The notes under the pieces: model-generated | What the model was told of the DNA's origin: nothing | Database searches by the model: none | What the model saw: only the letters and a program-made list of their open reading frames with translations | Position numbers and translations under genes: made by a program | Source: Micromonospora echinospora | Lineage (GTDB): Bacteria > Actinomycetota > Actinomycetes > Mycobacteriales > Micromonosporaceae | Length of the DNA: 64,000 bases | Assembly (NCBI RefSeq): GCF_900091495.1 | Contig: NZ_LT607413.1 | Span: 124,001 to 188,000, forward strand | Reading direction: 5' to 3' | In this document: piece after piece, positions 51,307-61,106 of the stretch | Layout of the letters: each line of letters opens with the position of its first letter | Position numbering within the stretch: the stretch's first letter is position 1

Positions 51307-54300
51307 GTGTTGTTCGACCACGACAGACCGGACTGGCCGCTGCTGGGCGCCCAGTCCGGGATCTGGTACGCCGAGTCGCTGGACCCCACCGGGGCATCCT
51401 GGAGCATCACCGACCGGGTCGACATCCACGGTCCGGTCGACGCCGCCGTCATGACCGCCGCCCACCACCGGGTCGAACGCGACTGCGAGGCGCTGCGCCT
51501 GCGGTTCGCGGTCACCGCCGCCGGGCCCGTGCAGTACGTCGACCCGGACGCCTCCTCCCCGCTGCACCTGGTCGACGTCGGCGCGGAGAGCGACCCGGAG
51601 GCGGCGGCCGACGCCTGGATGGCCGCCGACATGGCCGCCCCGGTCGACCGGCTCGGCAGCGGGCTCTGCACCACCGCGCTGATCCGGCTGGCACCGGAGC
51701 ACTTCGTGCTCTACCGCCGGGTGCACCACCTGATGGTCGACGGCTGGAGTCTCGCCCAGCTGCACCGGCGGACCGCGGCGACGTACACCGCCCTGGTGAC
51801 CGGCGAGGAACCGCCGGCACCGCCCCCGCCGCTGCGGATCCTCGGCGACGGCGAAGCCGCGTACCTCGCCTCGAACCGGTTGGAGCGGGACCGGCGGCAC
51901 TGGCTGGAGCGGCTGGCGGACCGGCCGGAGCCCACCCGGCTCGCCGGACGGCACGACCAGCGCGGCGGGACGGTGATCCGTCGCCGGGCCCACCTCGGCG
52001 TCGCCCGGACCGAACGGATGCGGACCGCCGCCGAGCGGCTCGGGGTCGGCTGGTCGGAGTTCGCCGTCGGGGTCGCGGCGGCCTACGTCGGACGGATGTC
52101 CGGCAGCAGCGACGTCCTGCTCGGGCTCCCGGTCACCGGCCGGATGAGCCGCGCGGAGCGCGACGTGCCCGGCATGACCACGAACGCGATGCCGCTGCGG
52201 GTCCGGATGCCGGCCGGCACCAGCCTGGCCGACCTCCTCACCGGCGTGGGCGCGGAACTGCGGGCCGGCCTGCTGCACAGCCGCTACCCCGCCGCGATGC
52301 TCGGTCGCGACCTCGGCCGGACCGGGCAGGGCCGCCCCTTCTGGGGCGCGGTGGTCAACGTCATGGGCTCGACCGCCCCGCTGCACTTCGCCGGCCACCC
52401 GGCCATGGTGCGCACCCTCTCGCTGCCGGACGTCGACGACGTCTCCCTCGTCTTCTTCCAACTGCCCGACGGGGACACCGAACTGCTCCTCGACGCCGAC
52501 TCCGTCGCCCACCCGCCCGCCGCGCTCGACGCGCACCTGCGGCGGTTCCTCCTCTTCCTGGACGCGGCGACGTCGGCGCAGCCCGGCACCGCCGTGGACG
52601 ACCTGCCCCTGGTCGACGCCGAGGAACGGGAGCGCCTCCTCGGCTGGGGCCGGGGCCCGACCCGGGACATCCCGCCGGTCGGCGTGCACCAGCTCGTCGA
52701 ACGGTGGGCGGAACGGACCCCGGACGCGCCCGCCCTGGACGACGACGGCACGCCGGTGAGCTTCGGTGAGCTGGACCGGCGGGCCAACCGGCTGGCCCGG
52801 CACCTGGTCGACCGGGGCGTCGGTCCGGGCCAGGTGGTGGCGTTCGCGCTGCCCCGGTCCGCCACGCTGGTCACCGCCGCGCTGGCGGTGCTGAAGTCCG
52901 GGGCGGCCTTCCTCTCCCTCGACCCCGCCTACCCGCTCGCCCGGTTGTCGTTCATGGTCGCCGACGCGGAGCCGAGCCTGCTCCTGCTGTCCGGCGAGAC
53001 CGCGGCGCTCGGCGACCACCTGCCGGTGCCGCGGCTGCTCCTCGACGACCCGGAGCTGACCGGACGACTGGCCGCCCTCGACCCTCGCCCGCTGTCCGAC
53101 CGGGAACGGACCCTGCCCACCTCACCCTGGCAGCCGGCCTACCTGATCTACACCTCCGGCTCGACCGGCACTCCGAAGGGCGTGGTGGTGCGCCACCGGG
53201 GCGTGGTCAACCTGACCGCGGCGATGGTGGACCGGCTCGGCTCCGGGCCGGGCACCCGGACGCTCCAGTTCGCCTCCGCCAGCTTCGACGCCTTCGTCGG
53301 CGAGATGACGCAGTCGGTGCTGAACGGCGGCACCCTCGTCCTCGCCCCGGCCGACCGGTTGACGCCCGGTCCCGAGCTGGTGCGGCTGATCCGGGAACGC
53401 GGCGTCAACGACCTCGTCCTCGCCCCGTCCGTGCTCGACGTGCTCTCCCCGCAGGACCTTCCCCCGGACACCACCGTGTCGATCGTCGGGGAGGCGTCCG
53501 CGCCGACGGTGGTCGAACGGTTCGCGCCGGTCTGCCGGCTGATCAACGGGTACGGGCCGACCGAGGCGACCATCTCGACCGCGATGAGCGGTCGACTCAC
53601 CCCGGACCGGGCCGCCGCCCCGCCGATCGGCACCCCGCTGCGCAACGTCCGGGTCTACCTGCTCGACGCGCGGCGGCGGCTGGTGCCCACCGGCACCGTC
53701 GGCGAACTCCACATCGGTGGCGCCGGGGTGTCGCTGGGTTACCGGGGCAACCGGGCACTCACCGAGGAACGCTTCCTGCCGGACCCGTTCACCGACGACG
53801 GCGAGGCGCGGATGTACCGCAGCGGCGACCTGGCCCGGTGGACCGCCGACGGTGAGTTGGTCTTCGTCGGACGCGACGACGACCAGGTGAAGATCCGTGG
53901 TTTCCGGATCGAGCTGGGCGAGGTCGAGGCCGCGCTGGTCCGGCAGCCCGGGGTGGTCCGGGCCGCGGCCACGGTCCGCGACGACGGCACCGGCGGTCGG
54001 CACCTCGTCGGGTACGTGGTGCCGGCCCCGGGGAGCACGGTCGAGGCGGCCCGGATCCGGGCCGGGCTGGCCGAGGCGCTCCCCGCCCACCTGGTGCCCG
54101 GGATCGTCGTGCCGGTCGAGGACCTGCCCCGCAACGCCAGCGGCAAGCTCGACCGGGCCGCCCTGCCCGACCCGTTCGCCGCGTCGACCAGCCGGCCGGG
54201 CGCGACCGGCGTCGGTCCGGCCGGCCGGACCGACGCGGAGGAGGTGCTGGCCGCGCTCTTCGCCGAGCTGCTGGGCGTGCCGACGGTCGGCGCCGACGAG

Positions 54301-55332
54301 AACTTCTTCGACCTCGGTGGACACTCGCTCTCCGCCACCCGCCTGCTGGGCCGGGCCCGGTCCCTGCTCGACGTCCGCCTGTCGGTGCGGGACCTGTTCC
54401 GGCACCCGACCGTGTCCGCGCTGGCCGCCCGGATCGGTCCCCCCTCGGTGGCCGCCTCCGGTCCGGCCGTCGCCGTGCCGCTGCGGCGCACCGGCAGTCG
54501 CCCGCCGCTGTTCTGCCTGCCGCTGCCCGACGGCCGGAGCTGGCCCTGGCTGCGCCTGGTCGCCCAGTTGCCCGCCGAGGTCCCCGGGTACGGCCTCCAG
54601 GGCGGCGTCACCGGGTCGACCGGCTTCGAGGAGTTGGTCGACGCGTACGTGGCCCGGATCCGCGAGGTCCGGCCCGAGGGTCCGTACCACCTGCTCGGCT
54701 ACGGGACCGGCGGCTACCTGGCGTACCAGGTGGCGGTGGCGTTGCAGGCGGCCGGTGACCGGGTCGGGCTGCTGGCCCTGCTGGAGAGCTACCCGCCGGA
54801 CGAGACGCATCCCGCGCCACCGCCGACCGACCGGGAGGCGCTGCTCGGCGTCCTCGACCTGTACGGCGTGCCCCGACCCGGGTCGGTCACCCCGGACGCC
54901 GCCACCGTGGCCGGTCTGCTGCGGGAGCGGGGTGGCGGGCTGACCGGCGTCGACGAGCCGACCGTACGCGACCAGGCCGACGCCCTCGCCCGGCTCGGCC
55001 ACCTGGCGCACGAGTTCACGCCCGGCCGGTTCGTCGGGGATCCGCTGGTCCTCGCCACCCGCGCGGACGGGTCGGGGCACCCGCCGGTCGGGCCGGACTG
55101 GGGCAAGTACGTGACGGGTCGGGTTCGCGAGCACGTGCTCGACGTCGACGGCCACGATCCGCTGGCCCCCGGGTCGGTGACCGCTCTCGCCGCCGCGCTC
55201 GTCGCGGCCCTGGACACCGGCGACGACGCGACCGGCCCGGCACCGGCGGGCGCCGGAGCGGAGGCGCCACCCGACACCGTGGCCACCGAGCGACCGCAGG
55301 AGGAGACGGGGACCCGTGAAACCCACCGATGA
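51307..55332 (+). CDS. Single-module non-ribosomal peptide synthetase (C-A-T-TE)
   Basis: 1341 residues. Condensation domain about 1-430 with active motif HHLMVDG (140-146); adenylation about 460-960 with YTSGSTGTPKG at 615, NGYGPTE and GDLARW; thiolation with phosphopantetheine Ser1007 (DLGGHSL); thioesterase from about 1060. The TE motif is GYGTGG: the nucleophile Ser is Gly1133, although a His (VDGHDPL) remains. Specificity residues read roughly D-A-G-L-S-V-G-I-S, which I cannot match to a known substrate. GTG 51307 is fixed by GGAGG 5 bases upstream. An N-terminal C domain in a one-module enzyme implies that an ACP-bound acyl group is the donor. Confidence 0.9.
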   Translation: MLFDHDRPDWPLLGAQSGIWYAESLDPTGASWSITDRVDIHGPVDAAVMTAAHHRVERDCEALRLRFAVTAAGPVQYVDPDASSPLHLVDVGAESDPEAAADAWMAADMAAPVDRLGSGLCTTALIRLAPEHFVLYRRVHHLMVDGWSLAQLHRRTAATYTALVTGEEPPAPPPPLRILGDGEAAYLASNRLERDRRHWLERLADRPEPTRLAGRHDQRGGTVIRRRAHLGVARTERMRTAAERLGVGWSEFAVGVAAAYVGRMSGSSDVLLGLPVTGRMSRAERDVPGMTTNAMPLRVRMPAGTSLADLLTGVGAELRAGLLHSRYPAAMLGRDLGRTGQGRPFWGAVVNVMGSTAPLHFAGHPAMVRTLSLPDVDDVSLVFFQLPDGDTELLLDADSVAHPPAALDAHLRRFLLFLDAATSAQPGTAVDDLPLVDAEERERLLGWGRGPTRDIPPVGVHQLVERWAERTPDAPALDDDGTPVSFGELDRRANRLARHLVDRGVGPGQVVAFALPRSATLVTAALAVLKSGAAFLSLDPAYPLARLSFMVADAEPSLLLLSGETAALGDHLPVPRLLLDDPELTGRLAALDPRPLSDRERTLPTSPWQPAYLIYTSGSTGTPKGVVVRHRGVVNLTAAMVDRLGSGPGTRTLQFASASFDAFVGEMTQSVLNGGTLVLAPADRLTPGPELVRLIRERGVNDLVLAPSVLDVLSPQDLPPDTTVSIVGEASAPTVVERFAPVCRLINGYGPTEATISTAMSGRLTPDRAAAPPIGTPLRNVRVYLLDARRRLVPTGTVGELHIGGAGVSLGYRGNRALTEERFLPDPFTDDGEARMYRSGDLARWTADGELVFVGRDDDQVKIRGFRIELGEVEAALVRQPGVVRAAATVRDDGTGGRHLVGYVVPAPGSTVEAARIRAGLAEALPAHLVPGIVVPVEDLPRNASGKLDRAALPDPFAASTSRPGATGVGPAGRTDAEEVLAALFAELLGVPTVGADENFFDLGGHSLSATRLLGRARSLLDVRLSVRDLFRHPTVSALAARIGPPSVAASGPAVAVPLRRTGSRPPLFCLPLPDGRSWPWLRLVAQLPAEVPGYGLQGGVTGSTGFEELVDAYVARIREVRPEGPYHLLGYGTGGYLAYQVAVALQAAGDRVGLLALLESYPPDETHPAPPPTDREALLGVLDLYGVPRPGSVTPDAATVAGLLRERGGGLTGVDEPTVRDQADALARLGHLAHEFTPGRFVGDPLVLATRADGSGHPPVGPDWGKYVTGRVREHVLDVDGHDPLAPGSVTALAAALVAALDTGDDATGPAPAGAGAEAPPDTVATERPQEETGTRETHR

Positions 55333-56254
55333 GGCCACCGCGCGCGCCACCCGGGCCGACGTCCGCAGCGCCGCCCGACATCTGCGCACCGAGGTCGACG
55401 ACCGGTCCTTCGCGTCGAAACTGGCGCTCTGGGCCCTGCTGACCGTTGCCGGCGGGGTGCTGGCGACCCGCCCCGAGACCGCCCTGCGGGTGCTGGGCGT
55501 GGTGGTGCTGGGCTGCATGTTCGCCCACGCCGCCGAGTTGCAGCACCAGACGCTGCACGGGTTGGGGTTCCGCCACGCAAGGACGAACCGGCTGGTCGGC
55601 GTCCTGCTGGGACTGCCGATGCTGATCTCGTTCTCCGCGTACCGGGCGACCCACCTGCGGCACCACCGCGACCTGGGCACCCCGGACAACCGGGAGTTCT
55701 TCGACTACGGCGACCAGTACGGCACCGACCGACCCCGGTCCCGGGTGCGCACCGCCTGGGCCTGGACGGTGCGCTTCACCATGCTGCACCACTACGCGAT
55801 GTTCCTGTTCGACGCCGCACGGGCGCTGCGCGGCGCGGACCATCCCGGGGAGACGGCCACCGTCTCCCGCCGGATCCGCGCCGAACACCGGCTGATCCTC
55901 GCCGTGCTCGTCGCCGCGTCCCTCGGCTCGGTGCTGCTCGGCCAGGCCATCGTGGTGTGGTGCTGGCTGGCCCCGCTGCTGCTGGTCGCCGGGCCGGTGC
56001 ACGCGCTGGTCGAGCTGCCGGAACACTTCCGCTGCGCCACGCTGGACCGCGACCCCTTCGCCAACACCCGCACGATCCGGTCGAACCGGTTGATGACGTG
56101 GTTCACCAACGGCAACAACTTCCACGTCGAGCACCACCTGATGCCGAACCTGCCGATCGAACGCCTGCCCGAGCTGCACCAGCAGGTGCGGCACCAGCTG
56201 CGCCACTTCCACCCCGGATACGTGGACTTCTTCCGGACGTTGGTGCGCCGGTGA
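55316..56254 (+). CDS. Membrane fatty-acid desaturase/hydroxylase family protein
   Basis: 312 residues with three His boxes: FAHAAELQHQTLH, HLRHHRD and NFHVEHH, which bind a di-iron centre, and four membrane segments. Family members desaturate or hydroxylate acyl chains or small molecules. GTG 55316 lies inside the NRPS 3' end with AGGAGGAG upstream. The location suggests oxidation of the acyl group or of an enzyme-bound intermediate. Confidence 0.85.
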   Translation: MKPTDEATARATRADVRSAARHLRTEVDDRSFASKLALWALLTVAGGVLATRPETALRVLGVVVLGCMFAHAAELQHQTLHGLGFRHARTNRLVGVLLGLPMLISFSAYRATHLRHHRDLGTPDNREFFDYGDQYGTDRPRSRVRTAWAWTVRFTMLHHYAMFLFDAARALRGADHPGETATVSRRIRAEHRLILAVLVAASLGSVLLGQAIVVWCWLAPLLLVAGPVHALVELPEHFRCATLDRDPFANTRTIRSNRLMTWFTNGNNFHVEHHLMPNLPIERLPELHQQVRHQLRHFHPGYVDFFRTLVRR

Positions 56255-56895
56255 GCGCCCCGTCGATCGCCGGGGTCACGTTCCGGCTCGCCGAGTCGGC
56301 GGCGGACCGGGCGGCGGTGCTGCGGCTGCGCGACGCGGTCTACGTCCAGGACCAGGCACGACTGCACGACGCCACCGACACGGAGGAGACCTTCGACCGC
56401 TTCGACCCGTACGCCCACTACATCCTCGCGCTCGACGACGGGGAGCCGGTCGGCACCGTCAAGGTCATCCCCGACCAGGAGGCCGGGCTGCCCTGCGAGG
56501 ACGTGGTCGACCTGAGCGCGCTGCGGCCGGGCAACCGGCTGGTCGAGTTCGGCCACCTGATGACCCTGCCGGCGATCCGCAGCCGCTCGGTCGGGCTCGC
56601 GCTGATGCGCGAGGCGCTGGTGCACAGCGTCCGGCGCTTCGGCGCGACCCACGTCGTCGGGGACTTCTTCGTCGACGAGAACTCCGGCCAACTGCGGGAC
56701 TTCTACCTGGAGATCGGGTTCGTGGCGCTCGGGGAGCCGTACCTCGACGAGCGGTTCGCCGGTGGGCCGCTGAGCCTGGTGGCCTACCTGGACGTGCCGG
56801 ACGCGGTGGCCCGGTCCCGCACGCCGGAGGGGCGGCGCAGTCGCCTGTTGCAGTACTTCTTCGCCGACTACCACGCGTACGCCAGTGCCCGGTGA
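56251..56895 (+). CDS. GNAT / N-acyl-amino-acid-synthase-like acyltransferase
   Basis: 214 residues. VLRLRDAVYVQDQ near the N-terminus, LDDGEPVGTVKVIPD, and LVEFGHLMTLPAIRSRSVGLALMREAL form the acyl-CoA/acyl-ACP binding core shared by GNATs, LuxI-type synthases and FeeM-type N-acyl-tyrosine synthases. GTG start overlaps the desaturase stop (GTGA). It could join an acyl-ACP to an amine, perhaps tyrosine made by the hydroxylase at 62358. Substrates are inference. Confidence 0.75.
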   Translation: MSAPSIAGVTFRLAESAADRAAVLRLRDAVYVQDQARLHDATDTEETFDRFDPYAHYILALDDGEPVGTVKVIPDQEAGLPCEDVVDLSALRPGNRLVEFGHLMTLPAIRSRSVGLALMREALVHSVRRFGATHVVGDFFVDENSGQLRDFYLEIGFVALGEPYLDERFAGGPLSLVAYLDVPDAVARSRTPEGRRSRLLQYFFADYHAYASAR

Positions 56896-56917
56896 CCCCG
56901 GGCGGGAGGAGACGAGG

Positions 56918-58645
56918 GTGCGAACACGTCGTCAGGAGCTGGCCGAGGCGAAGGCGGCCCACAACCATCCGACCTACTCGACGATGTCCTTCGTCATGGG
57001 CTGCGGCGTGCAGGGTCCCGGCTCCGGCGCGCACGTGACCGACGGCGACGGCCGGGACCTGCTCGCCCTCTTCGACCAGTACGGCAACCAGTCGTTCGGG
57101 TACTCGCACGAGCGGATCCTGGCCGCCGTCGCCGAGCAGTTGGCGTCCGGCCGGATGAACAGCACGAAGATCCTCTTCGAGGAGGAGCAGATCCGGCTGA
57201 CCGCCCGGTTGGCCGAGCTGACCGGCGGCCGGCTCCCGTACGCCTACCTGGCGAACGGGGGCGGGGAGAGCATCGACAACGCGTTGAAGCTGGCCCGCGC
57301 CGCCACCGGCCGGAGCACGTTCGTCAGCGCCCTCGACTGCTTCCACGGCAAGACCTTCGCCGCGCTGAGCGCCGCCAACCGGCCCGAGCACGCCGCCCTG
57401 TACCGCCCGTTCCTGGAGCGGTTCCGGCAGGTGCCCTTCGACGACCTGGCCGCCGTCGACCGGGCGGTGGACGACGACACCGCGGCGGTGCTGCTGGAGC
57501 CGGTGCAGGCCGAGGGGGGTGTCATCGTCCCCGACCCGGACTACCTGGCCGGGGTCCGCCGGATCTGCACCGAGCGGGGGGCCCTGCTGATCCTCGACGA
57601 GATGCAGACCGCCTTCGGCCGGTGCGGTCCCTTCTTCGCCTTCGACCGGTTCGGCGTCACCCCCGACCTGGTCTGCGTGGGCAAGGCGTTCGGCGGCGGG
57701 GTGGTCCCGCTGTCGGCGGTGCTCGGCACCGAGGCGGTGTGGGCGAGCCTGCGGGCGCTGCCGTCCACCTTCGGGTCCAGTCTGGGCGGCAACCCGCTCT
57801 GCTGCCGGGTGGGACTGGCCGCCATCGAGATCGCCACCGAGGAGTCGTTCGGCCGGACGGTGGCCGCGCACGCGGAGACGCTCGGCGTCCGGCTGCCCGC
57901 CCTGGTGGCCCGCTTCCCCCGGCTGCTCGCCGCGCACCGGGGCATCGGCATGATGCACGGCCTGGAGTTCCACGACGAGATGCTCGGCGGGATGGTGCTG
58001 GCCCGGCTGCTGCGGCACGGCGTGACCTCGACCTACTCGCTCTACCACAGCCGGGTGCTGCGGGTGCAGCCGCCGATGGTCATCACGGCGACCGACCTGG
58101 CGTACGGGCTGGACGTGCTGGAACGGGTGCTGGCCGAGGTGGACGCCCGGCAGGACGACCCGGCAGGACGACCGGCGGTGCCCTGCTCGCCCGTGGTCCG
58201 GACGGCGGTGCTGCCGGTGCCCCACGCGGAACTGCGCGAGCTGCTGCACCGGCGGCCCCGCCTGCTGGACCCGTTCGCGCTCGACCCGGCCGGAGTGACT
58301 GACGACCAGCTCGACCCGGCCGGTCCGACCGACGACGGGCTGGAGCCGGAATTCGGCGGGACGCTCGGACACGACCGGGTGGTCTGGGCCGACCGGGTCA
58401 CCCGCACGCCGGACGGGGTGAGCGCCTCGGCCGTCCCGGACTGGCTCTGGCGGCGGCTGGAGCGCACCGTCCGGGTCCGGGCGGTCGACGGCGACGACCG
58501 ACGCAGCGCGGTGGAGGTCCGGATCGACTGGGACACCGGGTCCGGGCCGTACGAGCCGCTGCTGGCCGGGCAGCTCGGGCCGTTCGTCAGCGACCGGCTC
58601 GACGCCCTGCTCGCCCGACTGGCCGACGAGATGGCGAGGACGTGA
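56918..58645 (+). CDS. Class III PLP aminotransferase with unknown C-terminal domain
   Basis: 575 residues. Residues 1-410 are a class III (ornithine/4-aminobutyrate type) aminotransferase: YLANGGGESIDNALKLAR, LLILDEMQTAFGR and Schiff-base Lys256 in CVGKAFGGG. Residues 410-575 are extra: VRTAVLPVPHAELRELLHRR then a beta-rich segment ending LARLADEMART, which I do not recognise. GGAGGA lies about 8 bases before GTG 56918. The end overlaps the ligase's spare GTG. It would aminate an aldehyde or ketone, or shift an amino group, in the pathway. Confidence 0.82.
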   Translation: MRTRRQELAEAKAAHNHPTYSTMSFVMGCGVQGPGSGAHVTDGDGRDLLALFDQYGNQSFGYSHERILAAVAEQLASGRMNSTKILFEEEQIRLTARLAELTGGRLPYAYLANGGGESIDNALKLARAATGRSTFVSALDCFHGKTFAALSAANRPEHAALYRPFLERFRQVPFDDLAAVDRAVDDDTAAVLLEPVQAEGGVIVPDPDYLAGVRRICTERGALLILDEMQTAFGRCGPFFAFDRFGVTPDLVCVGKAFGGGVVPLSAVLGTEAVWASLRALPSTFGSSLGGNPLCCRVGLAAIEIATEESFGRTVAAHAETLGVRLPALVARFPRLLAAHRGIGMMHGLEFHDEMLGGMVLARLLRHGVTSTYSLYHSRVLRVQPPMVITATDLAYGLDVLERVLAEVDARQDDPAGRPAVPCSPVVRTAVLPVPHAELRELLHRRPRLLDPFALDPAGVTDDQLDPAGPTDDGLEPEFGGTLGHDRVVWADRVTRTPDGVSASAVPDWLWRRLERTVRVRAVDGDDRRSAVEVRIDWDTGSGPYEPLLAGQLGPFVSDRLDALLARLADEMART

Positions 58646-58647
58646 TC

Positions 58648-60165
58648 ATGAACCTGGCAGACCTGACCGCCCGGTACCGCGACCGGCGTACCGCGCGGAT
58701 CGTGGAGATCGACGCCGCCGGGCAGCGGCGGGAGATGACCCACGCCGAGCTGGCCGGGGCCGTCGACGAGCGGGTCGGCCGGCTGCGCGCCGCCGGTGTC
58801 GGCCCCGGCGACGTGGTCGGCATCCGGGCCGGCAACAGCATCGACTGGGTGGTGTGGGACCTCGCGGTGCTGGCGCGCGGGGCGGTGCTCCAGGCGTTCG
58901 GCGACGAGACCACCGTCGACGCCGGGTTCGCCGACCGGCACGGGCTGGCCCTGCTGGTCGACGGCGACCGGGCGTACCCGACCGGCCGCCGGCCGCACCC
59001 GGTCGGCGAGATCCCGCCGGACCTGCACAGCCTGGTCTACTCCTCGGGCACCTCCGGCACGTTGAAGGGGTTGCGGATCAGCCGGGCCGGCACCGAGTAC
59101 GTGATCAACCGGTTCGTCGACGCCTTCGGGATCACTGCCGCCGACCGGCACCTGATCTTCCTGCCGCTGGCCAACTACCAGCAGCGGCTCTCCGTCTACT
59201 GCTGCCTGTGGGTGGGGGCCGACCTGGTGCTCGCCCCGTACCAGCGGGTCTTCGCGGCGATCCGGCAGGAGCGGCCGACCTTCGTCATCGCCCCGCCGGT
59301 CTTCTACGACGCGGCCCGGCAACTGCACGCGCGGGGCGCGGCCGGCACGCCGCTGCCCGAGTTCCTGGGCGGCCGGATGCGCTTCATGATCACCGGCATG
59401 GCCCCGATCTCCCGGGCCACCCTGGACGCGTTCTGGGCCGGCGGGGTCCCGCTGCTGGAGGCGTACGGGATGACCGAGAGCGGCATGATCGCCTGGAACA
59501 CCGCCGACGCGCACCGGGTCGGTACGGTCGGCCGCCTCATCGACCCGGACGCGGTGGAGTTCCTCCCCGACGGTGAGCTGCTGATCCGGCGACCGGCCCC
59601 GCTGAGCCTCGGCTACTTCGACGTGCCGGCGGAGGTGGCCGGGGAGACCTTCCGTCCGGACGGCACGATCGTCACCGGCGACTACGGACGGCTGGACGCG
59701 GACGGCTTCCTCACCCTGGTCGGCCGGAAGAAGGACGTGATCACCCTCGGCAACGGCCGGAAGGTGCACCCGGCCGAGATCGAGGCCCACTTCACCGGCG
59801 TGCCCGGGGTGGCGGACCTGATCGTGGTTTCGACCCGCTCCCACCGGCTCGGCGCGATCGTCACCCCGTCCGCCGACACCCCCGAGCAGCGGAGGGCCGT
59901 ACGGGACGGCGTCGAGCGGGTCAACGCCGGCCTGGCCAGCCACGAACGCCTCGCCGCCGTGGTCTTCAGCGCCACGCCGCTGCGCGGCGACCCCCGGTTC
60001 CTGACCGCCAACCTGAAGCTCAGCCGCACCGCGGCGGCGGACTGGTTCGCCGACCACGTCGGCGCCGACGACCCGGCCGACCCCGGCGCCTCGGCTCAAG
60101 GTCCCGGCGCCGCCGGCCCGGCCCGCGTCGCGGTCGACGCGCCCGCCCAGGCGGGCTCGGCATGA
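58648..60165 (+). CDS. Acyl-AMP ligase (ANL superfamily)
   Basis: 505 residues. The adenylate-forming core has LVYSSGTSGTLKGL, EAYGMTESGMIAW and GDYGRLDADGFLTLVGRKKDVI, and the A10-type lysine in TANLKLSR. It probably activates a carboxylic acid and loads the ACP two genes downstream; a fatty or aryl acid is possible. AGGA is 7 bases from ATG 58648 and only one base from GTG 58642, which decides the start. It ends in ATGA with the next gene. Confidence 0.85.
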   Translation: MNLADLTARYRDRRTARIVEIDAAGQRREMTHAELAGAVDERVGRLRAAGVGPGDVVGIRAGNSIDWVVWDLAVLARGAVLQAFGDETTVDAGFADRHGLALLVDGDRAYPTGRRPHPVGEIPPDLHSLVYSSGTSGTLKGLRISRAGTEYVINRFVDAFGITAADRHLIFLPLANYQQRLSVYCCLWVGADLVLAPYQRVFAAIRQERPTFVIAPPVFYDAARQLHARGAAGTPLPEFLGGRMRFMITGMAPISRATLDAFWAGGVPLLEAYGMTESGMIAWNTADAHRVGTVGRLIDPDAVEFLPDGELLIRRPAPLSLGYFDVPAEVAGETFRPDGTIVTGDYGRLDADGFLTLVGRKKDVITLGNGRKVHPAEIEAHFTGVPGVADLIVVSTRSHRLGAIVTPSADTPEQRRAVRDGVERVNAGLASHERLAAVVFSATPLRGDPRFLTANLKLSRTAAADWFADHVGADDPADPGASAQGPGAAGPARVAVDAPAQAGSA

Positions 60166-61106
60166 TCGTCGACGGGCACGTGGTGCTGGCGAGCGACCGG
60201 GTCATCCCCCGCGAGTACCTGGAGGAGCAGGCCGCGAACGTCCACCACCGGCTGGCCGCGCACGGCCAGGACGTCGACCGGGCGGCGATCACCGAGCGGC
60301 TGCTGGCCATCCACTCCGACCACGACGGTGACCGCCTGGTCGCCGAGCTGGACGCCGCCGGGGTGGCCGGGGCGTTCCTGGTGGCCGCCGACTTCTCCCA
60401 CGTCTCGCCCCGGGCCACCCCGCCGGACGAGTTGGCCCGCCTGCACGACCGGGTCTGCCGCCGGCACCCGGGCCGGTTCCGGGTGTTCTGGGGGGCGGAC
60501 CCGCGCGCCGGGGCGGCCGGGCCGGAGGAGTTCGAGCGGACGGTGACCGAGTACGGCTTCGCCGGGCTGAAGCTCTACCCGCCGGCCGGCTACTCCCCCA
60601 GCGACCGGCGGCTCTACCCGTACTACGAGATCTGCGCGGCGCGCGGGCTGCCGGTGCTGACCCACACCGGGCCGGGCTGGGCCCCGCTGGACTTCACCTT
60701 CGGCCCGCCGCTGCTGGTCGACCAGGCGGCCCGGGACTTCCCACAGGTGAACTTCGTCCTCGGCCACGGCGGGGTGACCCACGTGGAGGAGGCCTCGTAC
60801 CTGTGCGCCCACCGCCCCAACGTCCACCTGGACATCAGCCAGTTCCCGTCGATGCTCTCCGCCGACGGCTGGGTGGCACACCTGAACCAACTGTTCCGCA
60901 GCGGCATCAACCACAAGATCGTGTTCGGCACCTGCTGGCCGTCGTACCGGATGTCGACGACCCTGCCGGCGGTGCTCGCCGCCTTCACCTCGGACGGCGT
61001 CTTCTCCGGCGTCCGTCCCTCCCACCAAAGAATGATCATGGGAGAGACCCTCGTCCGCCTGGCCGGCGACCCGGTCGCCGCCACCACCCCGGGAGACCAC
61101 CAGTGA
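60162..61106 (+). CDS. Amidohydrolase-2 family protein, probable pseudoenzyme
   Basis: 314 residues, the same length as the protein at 61351-62295 and closely similar over residues 120-310. Metal-site positions: DGHVV instead of DGHxH (second ligand at residue 8 is Val), THTGPG and LGHGGVTH kept, FGTCWP instead of FGTDWP (catalytic Asp replaced by Cys258). A typical amidohydrolase reaction is therefore unlikely. It may be a structural partner of the intact paralogue, or a carrier-protein docking subunit. Coupled by ATGA upstream and GTGA downstream. Confidence 0.85.
   Translation: MIVDGHVVLASDRVIPREYLEEQAANVHHRLAAHGQDVDRAAITERLLAIHSDHDGDRLVAELDAAGVAGAFLVAADFSHVSPRATPPDELARLHDRVCRRHPGRFRVFWGADPRAGAAGPEEFERTVTEYGFAGLKLYPPAGYSPSDRRLYPYYEICAARGLPVLTHTGPGWAPLDFTFGPPLLVDQAARDFPQVNFVLGHGGVTHVEEASYLCAHRPNVHLDISQFPSMLSADGWVAHLNQLFRSGINHKIVFGTCWPSYRMSTTLPAVLAAFTSDGVFSGVRPSHQRMIMGETLVRLAGDPVAATTPGDHQ

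Noticed and set aside
56918..58645. Aminotransferase start at 56885 or other upstream codon
   Set aside because: The GGAGGA site is correctly spaced only for GTG 56918, and the upstream codons overlap the GNAT 3' end without homology.
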